A stretch of 24,328 nucleotides of DNA from Chara braunii (GCA_003427395.1 BFEA01000002.1:3663396-3687723); one strand, 5' to 3'; positions 1-9,559 are shown, numbered from the stretch's first letter. Numbers and translations: made by a program. Notes: generated by a model from the sequence alone, not told the origin.

Positions 1-180
1 TTTCTTCTCCTCCTCCGCCTCCTCCTCCTTTCTTCTCCCCCTCCGCCGCCTCCTCCTTTCTTCTCCCCCTCCTCCTCCTCCTCCATTCTTCTCCCCCTCC
101 TCCTCCTCCTCCTTTTCCTTTCTCCTCCTCCTCCCCCTCCTCCTCCTCCTCCTCCTCCTTTCTTCTTCTCCTCCTCCTCC

Positions 181-315
181 TCGTCCCGATTTCATTGGAT
201 TTGTTTATTCGGCGAAGTGCCACGTGGCCACATCAGTGCGCTGAGAAGCGCAACGTGTCGGGATAGGCAAGCTGCGGTGAAATCCCGCCACGAGTTAACC
301 TACTGACGGGCGGGA

Positions 316-318
<3 letters not shown>
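181..318. other. Unique spacer inside the CT tract, with a G-box palindrome
   Basis: About 138 bp of normal-complexity DNA interrupts the pyrimidine tract. It contains the 10-bp palindrome GCCACGTGGC at 219-228, whose CACGTG core is the plant G-box. No coding frame is convincing. Whether the G-box is functional cannot be judged because no gene start follows it. Confidence 0.5.

Positions 319-365
<47 letters not shown>
319..365. repeat. (CT)n microsatellite
   Basis: Uninterrupted CT dinucleotide run of about 23 units directly after the unique spacer. Confidence 0.97.
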
Positions 366-368
<3 letters not shown>

Positions 369-388
369 CTCTATTTTATTTTATTTTT

Positions 389-1401
389 CGTCATCGCCAT
401 ACAAAACCCGCAGGTCCTCTTCCTCCTCCGCTTCTCCTCCTCTTCCTCGTCTCGTCTTCTTCTTCTTCTCTCCTCCTCCTCCTTTCTCCTTGTCCTTCTC
501 CTCCTCCTCCTCCTCCTCCTCTCATCTTCTTGTTCTTTCCTCCTCCTCCTCCTCCACGTACTTTCGCCTTCTCCTTCTCTCCTCCTCCTCCTCGTCCTCC
601 TTCATCGTCCTTTTTTTTGTCTTCCGTCGTCCCCATACAGTACCGGCAGTCCTCATCCTCCTCCTGCTCTCAACTTCTTCTTCTTCTCTCCTCCTCCTCC
701 TCCTCTTCTCGTCTTCTTCTTCTCCTCCTCCTCCTCCTTTCGTCTTGTCCTCCTCCTCCTCCTTTCGCTTTGTCCTCCTCCTCCTCTCGTCTTCTTCTTC
801 TTCTCTCCTCCTCCTCCACCTACTTATTCTTCTCCTTCTCTCCTCCTCCTCAACCTCGTTCATCATCGTCTTTTTTTTTTCGTCATCCACGTACAGTACC
901 GGCAGGTCCTCTTCCTCCTGCTCCTCCTCCTCCTCTCGTCTTCTTCTCCTCCTCTCCTCCTTCTCCTCCTCCCGTCTTCTTCTTCTTCTCTCCTCCTCCT
1001 CCTCCACCTACTTATTCTTCTCCTTCTCTCCCCCTCCTTTCCTCCTCTTCGACCTCCTTCCTCGTCGTCTTTTTTTTTTCTTCCCGTCATCCACATACAC
1101 TACCAGCAGGTCCTCCTCCTCTTGCTCCTTTTCCTCCTCTCGTCTTCTTCTTCTTCTCTCCTCCTCCTCCTCCTCCTGCTGCTCCTCCTCCTCCTCCTCT
1201 CGCCTTCTTCTTCTTCTCTCCTCCTCCACCTCCTTTCGTCTTGTCCTTCCCTCCTCCTCTTCCTCCTCTCGTCTTCTTCTTCTCTCCTCCTCCTCCTCCA
1301 CCTACTAATTCTTCTCCTTCTCTCCTCCTCCTCTTCCTCCTTCTCGACCTCCATCATTGTCTTCTTTTTTCCGTCATCCACATACACTACCAGTAGGTCC
1401 T
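389..1401. repeat. Five dispersed copies of a 30-bp cassette (higher-order minisatellite)
   Basis: A module close to CGTCATCCACATACACTACC followed by (A)GCAGGTCC occurs near 389, 625, 881, 1085 and 1372. Each copy is preceded by a T-block, usually with an ATCATCGTC-like stretch, and followed by TCC repeats. The spacings are roughly 236, 256, 204 and 287 bp. The array is therefore a higher-order tandem repeat of (TCC)n + T-block + cassette, not random low complexity. The copies differ by substitutions; the one near 389 is the most diverged. Confidence 0.8.
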
Positions 1402-1572
1402 CCTCCACCTCCTCCACCTCCTCCTCCTCCTCCTCCTCCTCCGCTTCCTCCTCCTTTCGTCTCCTCCTCATCATCATCGTTCTGAGTTTGCTTTTTCTTC
1501 TTCTCCTCCTTTCTTCTCCTTTCTTCTCCTTTCTTCTTCTTCTTGTTCTTCTGCTTTCTTCTTTTTCTGCTT

Positions 1573-1611
1573 CTGCTTCTTCTTCTTCTTCTTCTTCTTC
1601 TTCTTCTTCTT
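1573..1611. repeat. (TTC)n microsatellite
   Basis: Pure TTC triplet run at the distal end of the pyrimidine tract, passing into TCC repeats. Confidence 0.95.
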
Positions 1612-1655
1612 CCTCCTCCTCCTCCTCTTCCTCCTCCTCCTCCTCTAACCCCTCC

Positions 1656-2158
1656 CCTCAGCAGACTGGCTGCTGAAACACACCCTTTTAAAAACTTGTC
1701 AAACCCCCACCTCCCTCCTCACAAGTTTCTCTGTGGATTTGGGCTCCTCTCAGCAAGCGCGGTCCAACCCCATCTTCAAAAAAAAAAAAAAATCCTCGGA
1801 CATTTTTTGGCTCGTCTGGTTTTGCCGGACATACCCCCCCCGGTTCGCCTGGCCCGGTCCGTCAGGCCCGGTCCGTCTGGACCGGGCGTCGGCCTAACCC
1901 AGTTATTAAGTGTAAAACTGTATAACATATAACTTGATATAACTTCATATAAGTGCAGTATGCTAATTTTTCCAGTTTTTTTTTTTGACTCCGGACATTT
2001 CCGGACCTTCCAGAAAATTGCTTTCTGTCTAATTATAAAATTGCTTTAATATGTTCGACATCTCAAACGCTCTCGTTGTCTGCAATAGGACAAGGACTGC
2101 TTTGAATCTGAATCTGTTCATCTGGGTGGAATTGGGGCTGCTGTGGAGAAAATCTAAA
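1656..2158. other. Gene-less flank with GC-rich hairpin
   Basis: No supported gene. It holds an A(14) run near 1780, a perfect hairpin at 1867-1886 (8-bp stem CCCGGTCC / GGACCGGG around loop GTCT) within a short repeated GGCCCGGTCCGTC motif, and an AT-rich stretch at about 1917-1955 where ATATAACTT recurs. Confidence 0.7.
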
Positions 2159-2177
2159 ACACACACACATACACACA

Positions 2178-2227
<50 letters not shown>

Positions 2228-2376
2228 AACAAACAAACAAATTGACACAAAAAACATGCCTACATACCTCAAGGCTGCGAGCTTTGGCGCGAATGACAAA
2301 ATAGCGTCCGTTTTGACGAAATGGATCCAGTTTCGCAGAAAATAACATGGTGTCCGGATGTCGGGAAATGTCCGGA
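1990..2376. repeat. Inverted repeat TCCGGACATTTCC flanking the (CA)n run
   Basis: The 13-mer TCCGGACATTTCC at 1990-2002 has its exact reverse complement at 2364-2376, and similarity extends weakly outward and inward. GGACAT and TCCGGA motifs also recur at about 1797, 1832, 2351 and 2385-2420. This may be a decayed foldback or MITE-like element. I see no clear target duplication. Confidence 0.45.
2159..2241. repeat. (CA)n and (CAAA)n microsatellite
   Basis: A CA dinucleotide run of about 65 bp with a few interruptions is followed by four or five CAAA units. The His/Thr and Cys/Val open frames across it are repeat artefacts. Confidence 0.97.
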
Positions 2377-2561
2377 AGTGCGGACGTCCGGTCGGATGTC
2401 GAGCAATGTCTGGGTCCGGTGTACCCATGTTAATCGCCCTTTTGGTTTTGATCCAGTCTGTTATGTGTACTCGTACTGCTATGCTTGCACAAGTCCTTGC
2501 CATGCTTGTAGGGCCTGGGTCTGTATTTTGCTGATTGAATAGCCATTTCGTCAAAATGGAC
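2306..2561. repeat. Small MITE-like element with 19-bp inverted ends
   Basis: GTCCGTTTTGACGAAATGG at 2306-2324 faces a one-mismatch reverse complement at 2543-2561. The sequence next to each copy is also related (GAAATGG, then a CAGAAAATA- or CAGCAAAATA-like stretch). The same 19-mer occurs once more, exactly, at 18748-18766 in the right arm of the split foldback element. It has no coding content. Confidence 0.5.
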
Positions 2562-2593
2562 GTTTTATATTTTTTGAACGAAATTGAAACCAG
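2477..2593. repeat. Left arm of split foldback (inverted-repeat) element
   Basis: This segment is the reverse complement of 18716-18875, allowing two small indels in the right copy. Shared blocks include CTGCTATGCTTGCACAA, GTCCTTGCCATGCTTG, GCCTGGGTCTGTATTTT and CCATTTCGTCAAAA. The arm stops at 2593, where the LTR retrotransposon begins, and resumes beyond the retrotransposon at 18575. The retrotransposon therefore inserted within this arm. Confidence 0.85.
2589..2593. repeat. Target site duplication ACCAG (left)
   Basis: ACCAG directly precedes the LTR start TGCAAGG and is repeated at 18575-18579 after the other LTR. The inverted partner arm contains the uninterrupted site at about 18715-18720, which independently confirms the duplication. 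Confidence 0.9.
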
Positions 2594-3591
2594 TGCAAGG
2601 AAGATGAGCAATAGCGAACTTCAGCAATCAGACAGCATCATACACGTGAGACCAGATAGTCGTGACCCCGAACCAAAAGCAGAATTGCATCACGAGTTTC
2701 ACCAAATAAGAGCACACCAAAAGCTCATAATTGACAATGCTGGAATAGTCTCATCATCATCAATCGAAGAACCAATGNCCAAAAGCTCATAATTGACAAT
2801 GCTGGAATAGTCTCATCATCATCAATCGAAGAACCAATGTTGATATCCTATCTGGCGCTCGGCGCCCAGACTAGGAATGGCAGATCCTATCTAGCCTTGA
2901 CTACAATGCCGCTGATGACGTCAACAGCTTCCCAAGTACGAGCAGACCTCGGCCAACGCCGCATGCGTCAAGCACCAGGTATGTCTCTCGTATCACTCAC
3001 AACCTCGTTCCCCAACTCACAGATGCCACTTGCACCCAAGGACCACCATGCGCCCCATCCAGCATACAGCAGCGCAGCTCGGCTATGGCTGCCTGCTCCT
3101 TCCAGCTCGCCCGTGAGCGCGTGAGCCTGGCAGGCGATAGCACAGCAGCGCTTGCGCACAAAACAGCCAGTGCCCGAATGCCCAATGCGTAGGCTGGCCC
3201 TTTCCTAAATGGAAGTGGCCAGCCTGCTTGCATGCAGCCTGGCTGCGCTGGGCCCCTGCCCAGAAGCTGCCGGTAGGCCCAGCGAGGCTGAGCCTCAGAC
3301 CAAGCGAATCAGGCCCAGGGCCACCGACAGTTGCCTGTGCCCAACTGCCCGCTGTCTGAGTTGGGTCTATGCTGCGTATCTCGCCCAGGGCCTGACTTAG
3401 ATACAGTCGATAAAGGAGGCCAGGGCCTGGGCGCCTTCAACCAACTGGTGCTGCGCAACTGCCTGAATTTTCCCCAGTTGCGAAGTAGTCCAAAATAGGC
3501 CTCTTGTCGTCTGTCGGGCCTGCCTTCACTTAGGGGGCCGACCTGTTGCAAATAGTGGCCCAGTAGGGCTTATCGAGGCCTATGCCTCGCA
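2594..3591 (-). repeat. 3' LTR of the chromovirus
   Basis: About 1 kb, matching 17473-18574 throughout. In element orientation it begins TGCGAGGCATAGG at 3591 and ends CCTTGCA at 2594, the usual TG...CA ends. It includes one artefactual-looking 61-bp duplication around the N at 2778. By eye I count some 30-35 differences from the other LTR, many of them C/T or G/A and often at CpG, as methylation-driven decay would give. Confidence 0.93.
2717..2839. repeat. 61-bp identical duplication around a single N (likely assembly join)
   Basis: 2717-2777 and 2779-2839 are identical and separated only by N at 2778. The other LTR has this segment once. Two contig ends placed side by side with a one-base gap explain it better than a real tandem repeat. 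Confidence 0.8.
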
Positions 3592-3602
3592 TTCCCTCCT
3601 CC
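3592..3602 (-). other. Polypurine tract
   Basis: On the minus strand, GGAGGAGGGAA lies immediately upstream of the 3' LTR start TGCGAGG. This is the exact position of the plus-strand priming site in LTR retrotransposons. Confidence 0.8.
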
Positions 3603-3627
3603 ATACTTCGCTAGTCCTCTGAGAAGT

Positions 3628-4449
3628 TCAATCTTCGATAATCTGGCGCTTTCCTTTCTGCAGAGACTTCTCATAGTGAGCGACAACCTGTGGAGTGGTT
3701 TGCATCAGTTCCTCCCTTGGGAACCACCTATCCTCCTTTGGATTAGTGTGATGACTGAACTGAACTCGGTACTGCAGCTTCGGTTTTGGAGGACATCCCC
3801 TGCCGGTCGGTCTTGGAACTGGCATCTCTCTGTGATCCACGATTTCATCAATGTTGACCTCTCCATCCATGGTTGGGGGCAGCATTGAGCGTCGCGAAGG
3901 GAACTGGTCAGTTTCTTTAAAAGGTGCAAGCTTAGAAGCGTGAAAAACAGGGTAAGTACGAAGATGTTCGGGAATCCGAATAACATATGAAGGTCCGTCT
4001 GGTTCGCCCCCAACGACGTCTAAGACCTCCCACGATCCAAAATATTGTGGCATGAGCTTTCGGGAAATCCCGTGCTCCTGTCCCAGTTCAGAAGCCTTGA
4101 CCCAGACCCTGTCCCCTACTTGAAACATAGATGGGCGGCGGTGCTTGTTCTCAGATTCGATCATCGCCGCCTGTGCTTTGTGCATGTGCTCTACTGCATG
4201 TTGCATATGATTCTCATATCTATAAGCGAATTCCGAAGTGCCTGGAGCAGCAGTAGGCTGGTTCTCAAGTAGCAGAAAGTCAAGGGGAAGTCTGGGTTTG
4301 AACGTTAGAAGTAAGCTATTTGGACTTACTCCCATGGCACTATGAACTGCGTTGTTGTACAGGCTGGCGATGAGAGCAAGCTTCTCATCCCAGTCCACTT
4401 GATTGGGCTTAATGTAATGCCTCAACAAGTGTTGAACAGCGCGGTTCAT
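3628..4449 (-). pseudogene. Integrase C-terminal part with GPY/F-like module and chromodomain
   Basis: Last segment of pol, 273 codons, in the same frame as the integrase core upstream but separated from it by the TAG at 4455-4453. Residues about 1-60 continue the integrase fold. Residues about 105-175 hold VGDRVWVKA, KLMPQYFGSWEVLD and YPVFHASKLAPF, the GPY/F-type module of Gypsy integrases. Residues about 199-262 fit a chromodomain: IDEIVDHR, then LQYRVQF, ED-RWFPREEL and a helical end near VVAHYEK. In chromoviruses this domain guides integration to particular chromatin. The open frame is intact and ends 37 bp before the 3' LTR, next to the polypurine tract. Expression is doubtful given the stop upstream. 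Confidence 0.88.
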
Positions 4450-4452
4450 CTG

Positions 4453-5199
4453 CTATGCCTGTCCATTTGCCTCCGGATGATTTCCAGATGTCATCTGCAG
4501 CTGCGTTCCTTGTTCTGCAGCTGCGGCCTTCCACAGTTCACTGGTGAATAGGACATCCCTGTCACTGGTTGTAGACTTCAGCAGACCAAAGTCTCTGACC
4601 CAGTTTTCCTTAAATAGCTTGATAACGTACTTGGTCTTTGCTGTCTCCGGCATGGCCACTAATCTAGCATACTTACTAAATCTATCCATGATTACATAGA
4701 TATACCTCATGCCACTCTTGCTGGTGACTAGCGTATCCATGAAGTCCATGGACAGGCTTTCCCCAGGCCTTTCCGGAATGGGAAGGGGCTTGAGCAGCCC
4801 AAGAGGAGCCTGTGTCCGAGGCTTGTCACGTTGACAAACTTGACAAGTCTCGACATAGAGTTTGGCATCTCTCATCATCGTGGGCCACCGGAAACGCTGC
4901 AACAGATTGGCTGCAGTCTTCTTGAAACCAAAATGTCTAGTGGCATCGTGACTCTCTCCTAAAAATAAACTACGCAAAGACTCTCTATTAGGAACACACA
5001 ATCGTTTATTCCCGGCCTTCTCGAGGAACAGCAAGCCGTTTACCAACTCAAACTCGGCAGAAGTCGCCTTGTCCTTCGCCTCGAGTCTGCGTATGATCTC
5101 GAACATGAACTGGTCCTCGCGATAGGCTTCCACCATAGAGCGAGTAACATCGTCTGCAAGCCGAAACTCAGTGATCAGCGCACCGGAGAAGTTCGGCCT
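4453..5199 (-). pseudogene. Integrase N-terminal zinc domain and catalytic core, ended by TAG
   Basis: Integrase joins retroelement cDNA to the chromosome. Counting from the Met at 5136, the HHCC zinc site is H63, H68, C98, C101. The catalytic triad is D131 (in SMDFMD), D192 (in SDRDVLFTS) and E222 (in NHPEANGQA), so all catalytic residues remain. A TAG five codons after E222 separates it from the in-frame C-terminal part. Upstream of the Met the frame runs on to 5199, where insertion A has cut it from RNase H; the residues before the Met (ALITEFRLADDVTRS) still look like pol linker. One base change could explain the stop. Confidence 0.9.
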
Positions 5200-5975
5200 A
5201 CGTTGTGACGCCCAACCTCACACCCAGCGCGACTTTCTGATCGGAGTAGGATGTGGTCCTGGAAGTGCGAAAAGGGGTGTGCCAAGGATTTTTGGGAAAG
5301 TGGGGATGGAGTCCCAGGTCAGAACTGAGATCTCCTGTGGCAGGGTTTTTCGGGGGCACGGGTGCAATTTGGTTGAGACGGCGAATCGCTTCCGGTCTTA
5401 AGGCAGACGGCGTGCGTGGGTCGTTCAAGGCCGCTCGATCCGTCTGTTTTGATGACGGCGGTTCGTGGAAAGGTCCATCCGGGGTGGGTGTAGTCCCGAT
5501 GAGTCGGGTCGTCGGATGTCGCCACGTGGCGCCGGTCGTCGTACGTTCGGGTTAGGCCCTCGGTTTCCCGGGGCTCTCTGGTTGCCGCGTTGCCGGCAAT
5601 TTCCGCAGGGCGTGCGGGGCCAGTAGGGGGCTATGGCGTTCCACGGGACGCCCCTGAGTTGATGATACAGGGGAAGAAGACGGAAGGGAGGGAATTTAGT
5701 AGAGATAACGAAAAGACCGGGGGAGATAAAGTAGTGGGTGTGGTCTGCAGTGGGGAAATCAGAGCACCGGGGATCGCTGTTTGTGGTGCAGTGGAACTCC
5801 CTGAGACACAATCGATTCTCGATTAGGCAGGGGAACCTCTGTCGGAGGCACTCTTCTATCCAAGGGGTGAAGTATTCCGGGTCCCACGACGAATCTGAAC
5901 TCCGGGAGCGCGTCATTTTGTCATTGTAGAGTTACGAAATTCCTAAGGATGTGTCTTCGTCGATAGCGACCACCG

Positions 5976-6032
5976 CGTGTGAGTACGTGTAGGCCGCCGC
6001 GCGAGTGAATTGCACTTACACGTGTTCACACG
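5976..6032. promoter_or_regulatory. ACGTG-core inverted repeat upstream of the insertion A TATA box
   Basis: CGTGTGAGTACGTGTA (5976-5991) faces TACACGTGTTCACACG (6017-6032), a 16-bp inverted repeat with two mismatches around a 25-bp loop. Part of it recurs inverted again at about 6141-6156 (ACGTGTAAGTGC). ACGTG is the core bound by plant bZIP/bHLH factors. The position, 320-380 bp upstream of a TATA box, suggests U3 enhancer elements; this is inference. Confidence 0.4.
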
Positions 6033-6351
6033 GGATGATTGCTTCGTCGCGGACGCAGGATGACCACATCAATCAAGCAATATCCCCGCTATTCGTTAGC
6101 CTTTTCATGCGTGGATGGTTGCGAATCGGCGCGCGTGGAAACGTGTAAGTGCGCAAATCAGATCGCGCTTATGCGCGCCCCTGCGCGGTGTTTGCTGGTG
6201 TCTGGGCAAACAGCTACTCGATCATCTAATCATTCCATGGTTCGTACGCAATCATTCCTGAATATGCAAGGTGCCACTACGCATTCGCAGTAACAACAGC
6301 AGATCAGAAAAGGACAAGGCAACGCGAACTTCCCTACTATGCTCATGAGGG

Positions 6352-6360
6352 TATAAAAAA
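6352..6360 (+). promoter_or_regulatory. TATA box in insertion A
   Basis: TATAAAAAA lies in a GC-neutral context within an element that has LTR-type ends. Transcription would start about 25-35 bp downstream, making 5204 to about 6385 the U3 part. The inference rests on position and motif only. Confidence 0.5.
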
Positions 6361-6631
6361 GGGCAAACAACGGCAAAGATCCATCAAACAAAAAAGCAAA
6401 CATACATAACATCCATTCATTCAACATGACATATACAATATTCGAGATTGAAATCGCAAAAACGAGTGTGGGTTGAAACCAAGTCAAAATTCCAAAAAAC
6501 GAAAGAGAACGGCAAATCGCCCTGAACCGAGATCAAAATTTTATATACACAAGCAGAGAGGGAGAAAAGACAAAAGAAACAGCAAATCAAAGAAACAGCA
6601 AATCCGTGTCCATCAACCTCAGCTCCCTCTT

Positions 6632-6650
6632 CCTCTCTCTCTCTCTCTCC
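6632..6650. repeat. Short (CT)n run
   Basis: Short CT dinucleotide repeat within insertion A. Just before it, near 6571-6604, AGAAACAGCAAATC occurs twice in tandem. Confidence 0.8.
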
Positions 6651-7691
6651 GATGCGGACAGTCCGTCGTCACGCACCAACCCACGAAGTCGTCACCCCGC
6701 TTAGTCCTCCTGCACCCGTCACGTTCGCCCGCGCCCACAGTCCGTCATGGCCCGCGTCAACCCCATGTGTTTGGCACCAGCTCGTCGGGTCGCCCGACTC
6801 CCACTTCAACTCACCTCTTACTTCGCTCGTGAGCCGACCCTCGCTGATTGCGGTACCCCGAGCTTCCAACAGTTGGTTAAGAGAGCTAACTAATCGCGCA
6901 GCCGGAATTTATAGCGTGCATGCATGCACGAAGAACACGGAATTACAAGGACTTGGGAGGAGAGAAGGAGGAGGGATTGCCTACGTTTGCATGGCCAGAT
7001 CGTGGCGTGGGGGACGTAGCCACTCTCCACGCATCGATCCGATCATGCACACCGCGGCTACCAAGACACAGCAAAAAGGAAAGAGAAGAAGGGTGGGAAG
7101 AGCGAAGTTCAAGAAGAAAGATACAGTTACAATGACGCCCGCCCAAATTACAGTCACACACAAGATTAAGGGCGTCGGCTAATCAGAACTCCGGCGCAGC
7201 CGCAAGAAGAAGCGCGTAAGCAAAAAGCGCTGCGCGGCAAAAGAAAATCCTAATTGCAAAATTCCTATCTAATGTCGAAAAAGCACAAGTTCCGAAAAGA
7301 AAGCTCGAAATTTCGAGAGCCATCGGTGCTCGACAAGATTCGAAAAATAATTCAAAAAGAAAATTCAAAAAGAACGAAGCAAAAATTCTCGCGCGATATC
7401 AGCGCCCAAACGTCCAAAACCGAAACAAAAGAAGCGACGTCAACATTTATTAATCGCGCGCACGACGGTGCACCGCAAACACAGCCAATCAACCAATCGA
7501 TCGTCCCGGGACACGCCCAGCTCCAAACCCAGCCATCCGAAGAGAAACGACGCAAAAAGATGAAGAAGCAAGGACAACGATGCAATTTCCTTCCGATCCT
7601 GATCTCCCGTAGTTGGCCCATCCTTCCCAACTTAGGACCCCTCATTGCATTTGCGCAGAAAATCGCGCACCGCAGAAAGTGGTTCGTCACA

Positions 7692-8685
7692 ACGCGACAA
7701 TGCGTCAACAACTTTGTTGTACTCACCTTTGAGGTACTGGGGCTCGAAGTCATATTGCTCAATGACTTCGATCCAGCGTTTCAACGCATCGGAGAGCACA
7801 TGTTGAGTTCTCATCCATTTCAGGGTCTGATGACCAGTCTTGACGATGAAGAACCTCCCAAGGAGATAATGCCTCCAGTGGGTGAGCGCCTTGTAGATCG
7901 CGTAAAGCTCCTTCTCATAGGTGGACTTAGCCAACTTCTGAGAGGGCATCTTTTTGGACATGTAGTCGACTGGCCTCAACTTTGGCCCCTCCTGTTGCGC
8001 TAGCACGGCACCAATGCCATATTGGCTGGCATCCGTGGTTACTGTGAACGGCTTGTCAGCATCAGGAAGTTTCAAGACCTCATGATGCGTCAACGCATGC
8101 TTCAGATGTCTGAAAGCAGCTTCGCACCTGTCTGTCCACTCCCATGGGGTGTCAAGGCGAGTCAGGTCCGTCAAAGGGGCGGCAACTATATTGTAGTTCT
8201 TCACAAAATTGCGATAGTAGCCGGTCATCCCTAAGAAGGACCTCATCTTAGTCACAGACTGAGGACGCGGCCAGTCACGAATGNTNGCCACCTTCGCGTC
8301 GTCGGGCTTCAAGCCCTCCGCGGAAATCTCATGACCCAAGTACAAGATCCGGGTGCGACCAAACTCGCATTTCTCCCCGTTGATCTTGAACTTGTGCTGC
8401 CGAAGGAGACTGAGGACTTTGTCTAAATGCGCAACATGCTCCTCGACAGTCCTACTAAAAATAAGTATGTCATCGAGGTACACGATGAAAAACTTATCCA
8501 AGTAGTCATGAAAGATCCGATTCATAGCGTGCTGAAAGGTGCCAGGAGCATTGCACAGGCCGAAAGGCATCACCACAAACTCATACAGATCGTACCTGGT
8601 CTGAAATGCGGTTTTGTGTTGATCCTCGGGTCGGATTGCAATCTGATGGTACCCGGACTTCAGATCTATCTTACTGAAGTACCGT
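7692..8685 (-). pseudogene. Reverse transcriptase C-terminal half plus RNase H
   Basis: RT copies element RNA into DNA and RNase H degrades the RNA strand. The open frame on minus starts at 8714, but its first ten codons come from insertion B, so the RT part begins at about 8685. In that numbering, FSKIDLKSGY carries the motif A Asp (D17), MPFGLCNAPGTFQ is motif B, YLDD at 79-82 is the intact polymerase active site, and YLGHEIS follows. RNase H has TDAS (227-230) and YEKEL (266-270), but the usual TDH reads TGH (G294, codon 7835-7833), losing a catalytic acid. Two Ns (8284, 8286) leave two codons undetermined. The tether ends VVDALSR at 7692, where insertion A begins; the 20 codons after that belong to A. 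Confidence 0.92.
8681..8685. repeat. Target duplication (A)CCGT, left flank of insertion B
   Basis: ACCGT here is repeated at 13174-13178. With strict TG...CA ends the duplication is CCGT (4 bp). The join with a single copy keeps the RT frame. Confidence 0.65.
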
Positions 8686-9085
8686 TGTCGGGCGGCTGAA
8701 GCTCCATCGACCACCCTAATTTTAGCATATTGACCCTTAGATTAATCGTCTAGAGGAGAATTGACTGGGACTTTTGTTCGAACCATTGGGAAAAATTAAG
8801 GGTACCCCGAGCACCCCTAAAATTGGATGTGACGACCGCTGAGACTAGCCCTCGAATTTGACGAGAGGAACTGCCTCTTCTACCGCACTGACGTCTACCT
8901 CATTTCCGACCGCTCCAAGCCTATCTCCGGAATGGCTGGCCGTGAGACGACAATGTGAGAGTAGGCCTTGGGATGGTCTTTTTACGCTCCACAACTGGCG
9001 CAGAAATGGGGCCTCACATATCATTAAATTTAATATCAAAATTAAAAATGAGAAAAATAATTAAAAACAAAAGAAAAGAAGAGAA

Positions 9086-9460
9086 AAACGGGATATTCTT
9101 TATTTCATTAAATTTCCTTGATATTTAATTTTCATGGAATAACCCTCATTATTTGTTATTTCTGGTAAGGGAATCCAAAAATAAAAAAGAAGAAACAACA
9201 CTATGAAAGGGAAGAAAATATGGGGATTTTCGCTATTTAATTAAACTCCATCGGAATTTATTTCTGATGAAATTGTCCTTCATTTTTTCTATTTCCGATA
9301 ATATAATTAAGAAGTGAGAAAAAGAATTAAAAATAATAAAAGAAAGGGAAACCATTGATTATTTAATATTTGATTAGATTTTATTTGAATTATTCGCGAT
9401 GGAATTTAGCCCGAATTATTTATTTATTTCTGATTTTAACGATTTTCTCTATCTCTCGAT
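9086..9460. repeat. AT-rich diverged tandem repeat, three units of about 130 bp
   Basis: Units start near 9086, 9216 and 9349. Each runs from an ATTCTTTATTT/TTCGCTATTTAA-like start through TTTATTT-GAT-GAA, a block like ATTATTTATTTCTGATAA, and in the first two an A-rich GAATTAAAAATAA tail. Similarity is clear but low. No coding. Confidence 0.5.
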
Positions 9461-9559
9461 AATTGAGATCGTTTGCGTGGCTTACCTAACTTACCTAATT
9501 GCTAGCCTTGACGTAACCTGTGTGATATGAGTGAGTGCGAGTTGGATGGACCGCGTGGT

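Larger units (their letters stand above)
1..1655. repeat. Polypyrimidine (TCC/TTC)n low-complexity tract
   Basis: The plus strand is almost entirely C and T, built from TCC, TTC and CTT runs with T(7-10) blocks. It is broken only by a unique spacer at about 181-318 and by short recurring cassettes. Open frames on both strands are Ser/Leu/Pro polymers on plus and Glu/Arg/Gly polymers on minus, as expected from triplet repeats without stops. I do not regard any of them as genes. A mirror-like polypurine/polypyrimidine tract of this length could form intramolecular triplex DNA, which is inference. Confidence 0.95.
5204..7691 (+). mobile_element. Insertion A: solo-LTR-like element in pol
   Basis: About 2.49 kb separating RNase H from integrase. 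It begins TGTGACGCCC and ends CGTCACA, giving perfect 7-bp inverted TG...CA ends typical of an LTR. The flanks are ACGT (5200-5203) and ACGC (7692-7695), a 4-bp duplication with one mismatch. Removing the insert joins the two pol halves in frame. No protein of a known family is encoded; the open frames inside are short and featureless. A strong TATA box lies at 6352-6360 in plus orientation, preceded by ACGTG-containing repeats, as expected of a U3 promoter. A solo LTR from an unidentified family is my best reading. A non-autonomous DNA element with a 3-bp ACG duplication is less likely. Confidence 0.65.

Noticed and set aside
870-1400. YVDD motif in minus-strand frames, resembling an RT active site
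   Set aside because: It is the translation of the recurring cassette, embedded in Glu/Arg/Lys runs with no other RT motif.
391-1676. Many long open frames on both strands in the CT tract
   Set aside because: They are Ser/Leu/Pro or Glu/Arg/Gly polymers produced by triplet repeats without stop codons, overlap in several frames, and have no domain.
2029-2348. His/Thr- and Cys/Val-rich open frames
   Set aside because: Direct translations of the (CA)n run.
8778-8790. GGTTCGAAC on minus as a tRNA T-loop/B-box
   Set aside because: No A-box or acceptor stem at the right distance; lies within insertion B.
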